A stretch of DNA of 64,000 bases from Saccharopolyspora soli (lineage in GTDB: Bacteria; Actinomycetota; Actinomycetes; Mycobacteriales; Pseudonocardiaceae). Both the position numbers and the translations under genes were made by a program. The notes beneath the pieces are model-generated. The model was not told the origin of the DNA. It saw only the letters and a program-made list of their open reading frames with translations, and ran no database searches. The first letter of the stretch is position 1. Every line of letters starts with the position of its first letter. This document shows positions 59,871 to 64,000 of the stretch, one piece after another. The stretch spans positions 23,582-87,581 of the forward strand of contig NZ_JALBWV010000036.1 of the NCBI RefSeq assembly GCF_022678645.1, given 5' to 3'.

Positions 59871-60563
59871 GTGCTGCACTGCACCCGTCAGTCCCCCGCC
59901 GTGGTGGTCCTCGCGCTGGATCGCCCGGATGTCCACAATGCACTCGATGCGGCGCTGGTCGATGCGCTGCACGAGCAGATCGCCGAAATCGCCGCCGACG
60001 AGCAGGTGCGCGCCGTCGTCCTCGGTTCGAGCACGCCGGGCAAGTTCTGCGCTGGGGCGGATCTCACCGTGCCGGACGAGGAACGCCGCAAGATCAGCGA
60101 CGACCTCTACGCGCTGTACGAACGGATGCTGCGGTTGCCGGTTCCGGTGATCGCAGCGGTGGACGGCGCCGCCGTCGGTGGCGGGGCGCAACTCGCGTTG
60201 ACCGCCGATGTCCGGTTGGGATCGTCGCGGGCGCGGTTCCGGTTCGTCGGGCCGGGCCACGGCTTGTCGGTCGGACCGTGGGCACTGCCGTCGACCGTCG
60301 GCCGCCGCGCCCTGGAGCTGGTGCTCAGCCAGCGCTTCATCGACGCGGAGGAAGCCGTGGCGATCGGGCTGCTCGACCGGCTCGCGGAAGACCCGCTGCG
60401 CACCGCCACAGCCCTGGCCGGATCGGTCGTGCAACTGGACCGCGACGCCGTGCGACGGGCGAAGCAGCAGGTGGTCGCTGACGAGCGGCTGCTGGCACGG
60501 CTCGCCGAGGAGCGGTCGGCGAACGCCGCGGTGTTCACCGGCGAAGTACCGCGCGGCAGATGA
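59871..60563 (+). CDS. Enoyl-CoA hydratase/isomerase family protein without the catalytic glutamates
   Basis: A 230-aa crotonase-fold protein. The oxyanion-hole motifs are KFCAGADL and DGAAVGGGAQLAL. The hydratase glutamates are replaced. The position of Glu144 (rat numbering) is Gln in GGGAQL, and that of Glu164 is Gly in FRFVGPGHG. It is therefore unlikely to hydrate a simple enoyl-CoA. In furoate degradation a crotonase homologue acts on a lactone or 2-oxoacyl-CoA, so a hydrolytic or ring-opening role is possible. GTG 59871 is preferred, with AGGAGG eight bases before it. An ATG at 59865 is also in frame. Confidence 0.82.
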   Translation: MLHCTRQSPAVVVLALDRPDVHNALDAALVDALHEQIAEIAADEQVRAVVLGSSTPGKFCAGADLTVPDEERRKISDDLYALYERMLRLPVPVIAAVDGAAVGGGAQLALTADVRLGSSRARFRFVGPGHGLSVGPWALPSTVGRRALELVLSQRFIDAEEAVAIGLLDRLAEDPLRTATALAGSVVQLDRDAVRRAKQQVVADERLLARLAEERSANAAVFTGEVPRGR

Positions 60564-60570
60564 TATATCA
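60561..60570. promoter_or_regulatory. Operator TGATATATCA, site 2
   Basis: Identical to site 1 at 53158, with the same flank ATGATATATCAA and a similar GCA eight bases on. It begins with the stop codon of the crotonase gene and precedes the hydrolase gene by 21 bp. It implies an internal promoter controlled by the same GntR protein. Confidence 0.65.
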
Positions 60571-60591
60571 AATCGCAACTGGGAGGTTGGA

Positions 60592-61473
60592 GTGCCGTAC
60601 GCGACCACCGACGACGGAATTCGCTTGTACTACGAGGAAACCGGCAGCGGCGAGCCGCTGGTCTTCGTGCACGAGTTCGGCGGAGATCACCGCTCCTGGG
60701 AGCCGCAGATCCGGCATTTCGCCCGCCGGTACCGCTGCGTCGTGTACGCGGCGCGCGGCTACCCGCCGTCGGACGTGCCCACCGAACCCGAGCGCTACGG
60801 CCAATACCGGGCCGTCGATGACCTGGTGGCCGTCCTCGACGCGATCGGGGCGGACCGCGCGCACGTGGCGGGCAACTCGATGGGCGGGTTCTGCACGCTC
60901 CACTTCGGACTCCGCTACCCGGAACGCGCCCGCTCGCTGGTGGTCGCGGGTTGCGGCTACGGCGCGCATCCCGACGCCCAGGAGAAGTTCCGGCGGGAGT
61001 CGGAGCTAGTCGCGGTGGCCTTCGAAATCGAAGGTTCGGCGGAGATGGCCAAGTGGTACGGCTACGGTCCGGCTCGCGTGCAGTTCGAGAGCAAGGACCC
61101 GCGCGGCCACGCCGAACACGTGGCCGTGCTCGCCGAGCATGACCCGGTCGGAGCGGCGCGGACGATGCGCGGCGTGCAGAAGGCCCGTCCGTCCCTGTAC
61201 GACCTGCGCGCGGAACTGGCCGCGCTGGACGTGCCCACCCTGATCGTCGCGGGCGACGAGGACGACGGCGTGCTGGAGACCGACCTGATGCTCAAGCGGA
61301 CCATCCCGCGCAGCGGCCTGGTCGTGCTGCCCAAGACCGGGCACGTGACCAACCTCGAAGAACCCGAACTGTTCAACCACCACGTCGAACGCTTCCTCGC
61401 CCAGGTCGACCACGACCGCTGGCCGCGCCGGGACCCGCGTTCGCTGAGCACTTCGACCACCGGCGCCAAGTAA
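60592..61473 (+). CDS. Alpha/beta hydrolase
   Basis: A 293-aa alpha/beta-fold hydrolase. The oxyanion-hole region is FVHEFGGDHRSW, the nucleophile elbow is VAGNSMGGFCTL (Ser), the acid is in VAGDEDDGVLETD, and the His is in TGHVTNLEEPELF. The family pattern resembles C-C bond and enol-lactone hydrolases of aromatic degradation (MhpC/PcaD-like). GTG 60592 follows GGGAGG. It is preceded by its own operator, so it starts a second transcription unit of the cluster. The substrate is likely a ring-cleavage or ring-opened intermediate. Confidence 0.85.
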   Translation: MPYATTDDGIRLYYEETGSGEPLVFVHEFGGDHRSWEPQIRHFARRYRCVVYAARGYPPSDVPTEPERYGQYRAVDDLVAVLDAIGADRAHVAGNSMGGFCTLHFGLRYPERARSLVVAGCGYGAHPDAQEKFRRESELVAVAFEIEGSAEMAKWYGYGPARVQFESKDPRGHAEHVAVLAEHDPVGAARTMRGVQKARPSLYDLRAELAALDVPTLIVAGDEDDGVLETDLMLKRTIPRSGLVVLPKTGHVTNLEEPELFNHHVERFLAQVDHDRWPRRDPRSLSTSTTGAK

Positions 61474-61492
61474 CCACGCAGAGGAGTCCACA

Positions 61493-62290
61493 ATGGATAT
61501 GAAGTTGGACGGCAAGATCGCATTCATCACCGGGGCCAGCAAGGGGATCGGCCGGGCCTGCGCGGAACAACTCGCGGCCGAAGGTTGCGACGTGGTCATC
61601 ACCGCGCGCACCGAGGCGGACATCGTCCGCGCCGCCGACGAGATCGCCGCGGCCAGCGGTCGCAAGGTGCTCGGCCTGGCCGGGGACATGAGCGTCACCG
61701 CCGACGTGCAGCGCTGCGTCGACACCGCCATCGACCAGCTCGGCCACATCGACATCGTGATCACCTGCGCCGGTTCGTCGCCCGGCGGTCTGCTCGAAGA
61801 GCTGACCGAGGAACAGTGGTTGGGCAGCGTGCAGCTGAAATTCCTCGGCTACGTGCGCACGGTGCGCGCGGTGATCGGGCACATGCGCGAGCGCGGGACG
61901 GGCTCCATCGTGCTGGTGGTCGGCAACGACGGGCTCAAGCCGTCCTACTGGGAGATGACCGCCGGTGTCGCCAACGCCGCCGACATCAACTTCGCCTCCT
62001 CGGTGGCCGAGCAGTACGGGCCGATGGGCATCCGGTGCAACACGGTCAATCCGGGCCCGGTGAACACCGACCGGTGGGCCGGGCTGGAGGCCGCGTTCGC
62101 GCGGGACAAGAAGATCGACGGCCCGCGCGCGCACGAGCTCGCGGTGTCGTCGCTGCCGCTGGGGCGGATCTGCGAGCCGGAGGAGGTCGCCAACGTCGTC
62201 ACCTTCGTCGCCTCACCGCGCGCCAGCTACCTCAACGGCGCGCACATCCCCGTCGACGGTGGCCAGCGCAAGGCCCTGATGGACCTCTGA
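61493..62290 (+). CDS. SDR-fold protein lacking the YxxxK catalytic motif
   Basis: A 265-aa SDR-fold protein. The cofactor site TGASKGIGRACA and the C-terminal NTVNPGPVNTDRW are normal. Where YSASK-type residues are expected the sequence reads AGVAN, followed by a normal helix. Both catalytic Tyr and Lys are therefore missing. The usual Ser strand reads SIVLVVGNDGLK, so the Ser is absent too. It may bind NAD or a CoA ester without doing a standard dehydrogenation. It follows the hydrolase gene by 20 bp, and a long hairpin repeat begins directly after its stop codon. Confidence 0.82.
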   Translation: MDMKLDGKIAFITGASKGIGRACAEQLAAEGCDVVITARTEADIVRAADEIAAASGRKVLGLAGDMSVTADVQRCVDTAIDQLGHIDIVITCAGSSPGGLLEELTEEQWLGSVQLKFLGYVRTVRAVIGHMRERGTGSIVLVVGNDGLKPSYWEMTAGVANAADINFASSVAEQYGPMGIRCNTVNPGPVNTDRWAGLEAAFARDKKIDGPRAHELAVSSLPLGRICEPEEVANVVTFVASPRASYLNGAHIPVDGGQRKALMDL

Positions 62291-62475
62291 ATGCCTGTCT
62301 TTGGACTCGTTTTGCGTGGCGGTGCGGGTGGCGGAACCTCAGAAGCCTTCTCGCTCTGGGATCCCCGACATCATGTATGCCGATACACCACGTCGGGGCT
62401 GTCTTCGCGAGAAGACTTCTGAGAACCCGCGGCGGTGCCGGTTGCGAGGGTGGGCTAAACGGCTGCGCCGTTTCA
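62291..62475 (-). repeat. Long hairpin repeat, copy 5 (reverse orientation)
   Basis: About 185 bp beginning at the base after the SDR stop codon. Arms CTCAGAAGCCTTCTCGC and GCGAGAAGACTTCTGAG pair. The end mini-hairpin is AAACGGC-TGC-GCCGTTT, a compensatory variant of AAGCGGC/GCCGCTT in the other copies. The core TGTATGCCGATACA forms the tip. It lies between the SDR and MFS genes on the same strand. Confidence 0.8.
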
Positions 62476-62511
62476 AGAAAAAGATCAAAGACTGCGGCGA
62501 AGAGGAATGCC

Positions 62512-63879
62512 ATGAAGACCGGAGATCAGATCGTCCAGGAACTGCCGTGGAAGTGGCGGACCCAGGGCGCCATCTTCCTGATCGGCGGCCTCGGATTCAT
62601 GTTCGACGCCTGGGACGTCGCGCTCAACGGGTTCCTCATCCCGCTGGTCGGCGAGGAGTGGGACCTCTCACCGGGCGAGCGGGGCTGGGTCGGCACGTCG
62701 AACCTCATCGGGATGGCCGTCGGCGCGGTGGTCTGGGGCGCGATCGCCGACACCATCGGCCGCAAGCGCGCGTTCAGCCTGACCCTGCTGATGTTCTCGG
62801 TGTTCTCGCTGGCTGGTGCGGCGTCCCCGGATTTCGTCACGTTCTGCGCGTTCCGGTTCCTGGCCGGAATCGGCCTGGGCGGCTGCATTCCGGTGGACTA
62901 CGCGCTGGTCGGCGAGTTCACCCCGGCCAAGGTGCGCGGCAAGGTGCTCACCGCGATGGACATCTGGTGGCCGGTGGGCGCGACGTTGTGCGGCATAGTG
63001 TCCGCCGCGCTGCTGGCGTTCGACAACTGGCGGCTGCTGCTGGTGGTGATGGTGTTGCCCGCGCTGCTGCTGTTCTGGGTCCGGCGCTCGGTGCCGGAAT
63101 CACCGATGTACCTGGTCCGCCGGGGTCGAGCCGAGCAGGCCCGGTCGGTGATCGACGACCTGGTGCGCCGGACCGGGGCGAGCGTCGAACCCTGGACGCT
63201 GCCGGAACCAGCACCGCAGCCGAAGATGACCATCGCGGCGTTCGGCCGTCAGGCGCGCGACCTGTGGCGGTTCAGCGCGCGGATCACCTCGGTGTCGTGG
63301 GCGCTGTTCCTGACCGTGTTCCTGGTCTACTACGGCGCGCTGACGTGGCTGCCGAGCATCCTGGTCAAACAGGGGTACGGCAACTACGCGGCGTTCATGG
63401 TCACCACCCTGATGACCGCGATCGGCATCGTCGGCGTGGTGGTCTCGGCGTGGCTGGTGGACGTGGTCGGGCGCAAGTGGGTGATCGGGCTCAGCGGCCC
63501 GCTGGCCGCGCTGACCCTGGTGCTGTTCGCGGTGCAACTGGACATCGAGACGGCCGCCAAGTGGTGGATCGCGGCGTTCGGATTCCTCATCGAGCTGACC
63601 ATCCCGGCGCTCTACGCCTATGTCTCCGAGCTGTACCCGACGGGCTTGCGCGCCAGCGGATTCGGCTGGGCGTCAACGGTCAGCCGGGTAGGGGCCGGAT
63701 TCGTCCCGGTGATCTTCGGATCACTGCTGTGGCCGTACCTGGGCCTACCGCTGACGTTCGTGGTCATCGGAGCCCTGCTGGTGCTGGCATCGCTGTGGAT
63801 GGCGGCAGCCGCCCCGGAAACCAAGGGCCGAGAACTGGACAACATCAACACCCCATCAACCCCCTCCAACGTCCCCTGA
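62512..63879 (+). CDS. MFS transporter, aromatic acid/sugar-type importer
   Basis: A 455-aa, 12-helix MFS protein. GFMFDAWDVALNGFLIPLV in helix 1 and WGAIADTIGRKRAF in loop 2-3 resemble the aromatic acid:H+ symporter group, with its acidic residues in helix 1. RFLAGIGLGGCIPVDYALVGEF (helix 4) and PESPMYLVRRGR are sugar-porter-like. It should import the acid degraded by the cluster. ATG 62512 follows AGAGGAA. In-frame starts further upstream fall inside the hairpin repeat. It is the last gene of the cluster. Half a terminator hairpin follows. Confidence 0.85.
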   Translation: MKTGDQIVQELPWKWRTQGAIFLIGGLGFMFDAWDVALNGFLIPLVGEEWDLSPGERGWVGTSNLIGMAVGAVVWGAIADTIGRKRAFSLTLLMFSVFSLAGAASPDFVTFCAFRFLAGIGLGGCIPVDYALVGEFTPAKVRGKVLTAMDIWWPVGATLCGIVSAALLAFDNWRLLLVVMVLPALLLFWVRRSVPESPMYLVRRGRAEQARSVIDDLVRRTGASVEPWTLPEPAPQPKMTIAAFGRQARDLWRFSARITSVSWALFLTVFLVYYGALTWLPSILVKQGYGNYAAFMVTTLMTAIGIVGVVVSAWLVDVVGRKWVIGLSGPLAALTLVLFAVQLDIETAAKWWIAAFGFLIELTIPALYAYVSELYPTGLRASGFGWASTVSRVGAGFVPVIFGSLLWPYLGLPLTFVVIGALLVLASLWMAAAAPETKGRELDNINTPSTPSNVP

Positions 63880-63895
63880 CCCCCGGCACATCGAA

Positions 63896-63920
63896 GTGAA
63901 GGGCACCTTTGACCGGCTTA
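63896..63920. repeat. Half of a GTGAAGGGCACC hairpin, interrupted
   Basis: The left arm GTGAAGGGCACCTTTGACC and the start of the loop are present. The right arm expected about 20 bp later is absent. The sequence from about 63921 to the window end is unrelated and contains GGTTGCAACACC. An insertion into the hairpin, for example by an insertion sequence continuing beyond the window, would explain this. No transposase can be read in the 80 bases left. Confidence 0.5.
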
Positions 63921-64000
63921 CTGCTTGGGTTCTAGGGGTGGTTGCAACACCTGATTTGTTCAGGGGTTGTGGTGTTCGAGATCCGCGAGGGCCGGTCGCC

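Noticed and set aside
1..64000. CRISPR arrays, tRNA and rRNA genes
   Set aside because: No short direct repeats with regular spacers, and no tRNA T-loop patterns in a cloverleaf context or rRNA segments, were found on reading the window. A tRNAscan or Infernal run could still find a missed tRNA.

Overview
The window is high-GC DNA with frequent GTG and TTG starts, ATGA-overlapping operons and purine-rich ribosome binding sites. It looks like the chromosome of a filamentous actinomycete, most likely a Pseudonocardiaceae member such as Saccharopolyspora. That placement is an inference from gene content and from the abundance of the palindrome CCAC(A/T)GTGG, not from a marker gene. No rRNA, tRNA, CRISPR array or prophage was found. 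Almost everything is metabolic, transport or regulatory.

Layout. (1) 0.3-9.5 kb: a class III aminotransferase, an Acg-type nitroreductase, a flavin reductase, a methyltransferase, an MFS exporter with its TetR repressor, and an acyl-CoA ligase divergent from a luciferase-like monooxygenase. (2) 9.6-12.7 kb: a GntR-controlled pair, an NCS1 permease and an Asp/Glu/hydantoin racemase homologue that lacks the first catalytic cysteine. (3) 13-15.7 kb: a DrrAB-type ABC exporter divergent from a small HTH protein, with three related operators between them. (4) 15.7-25.4 kb: an Lrp regulator, exonuclease III, a long-form CoA transferase, a LigD-type polymerase domain and a PaoABC-like molybdenum aldehyde oxidoreductase. 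(5) 25.6-29.6 kb: a complete lactate racemase operon, larA-larE-larB-larC. (6) 29.7-33.6 kb: an SDR/LacI pair with operators, and a TPP riboswitch in front of a CytX-like transporter.

(7) 33.9-38.0 kb: a two-shell Family 2B encapsulin operon with a polyprenyl diphosphate synthase as likely cargo. It is divergent from an operon encoding an XRE regulator, a DUF4239 protein and a secreted propeller protein. (8) 40.9-50.6 kb: an amidase, a broken MFS gene, and an Lrp-controlled operon (PuuE-type deacetylase, MHS transporter, SDR, ketopantoate-reductase-like protein, M20 hydrolase) that may degrade a cyclic amide or imide. (9) 50.8-63.9 kb: a GntR-controlled catabolic cluster. It has a CoA ligase, a CO-dehydrogenase-type molybdenum hydroxylase with two different large subunits, CoxG, an enoyl-CoA hydratase homologue without the catalytic glutamates, an alpha/beta hydrolase, an SDR without Tyr-Lys, and an MFS importer. 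Two identical TGATATATCA operators tie it together. This cluster and the encapsulin operon are the best candidates for under-described biology.

Three families of dispersed palindromes run through the window: about 190-bp long hairpins (five copies plus a fragment), GTGAAGGGCACC hairpins, and CGTGAGTG hairpins. One CGTGAGTG hairpin lies inside the coxG coding sequence. Another seems to have been turned into a run of G/C homopolymers by sequencing error at about 50.64-50.80 kb.
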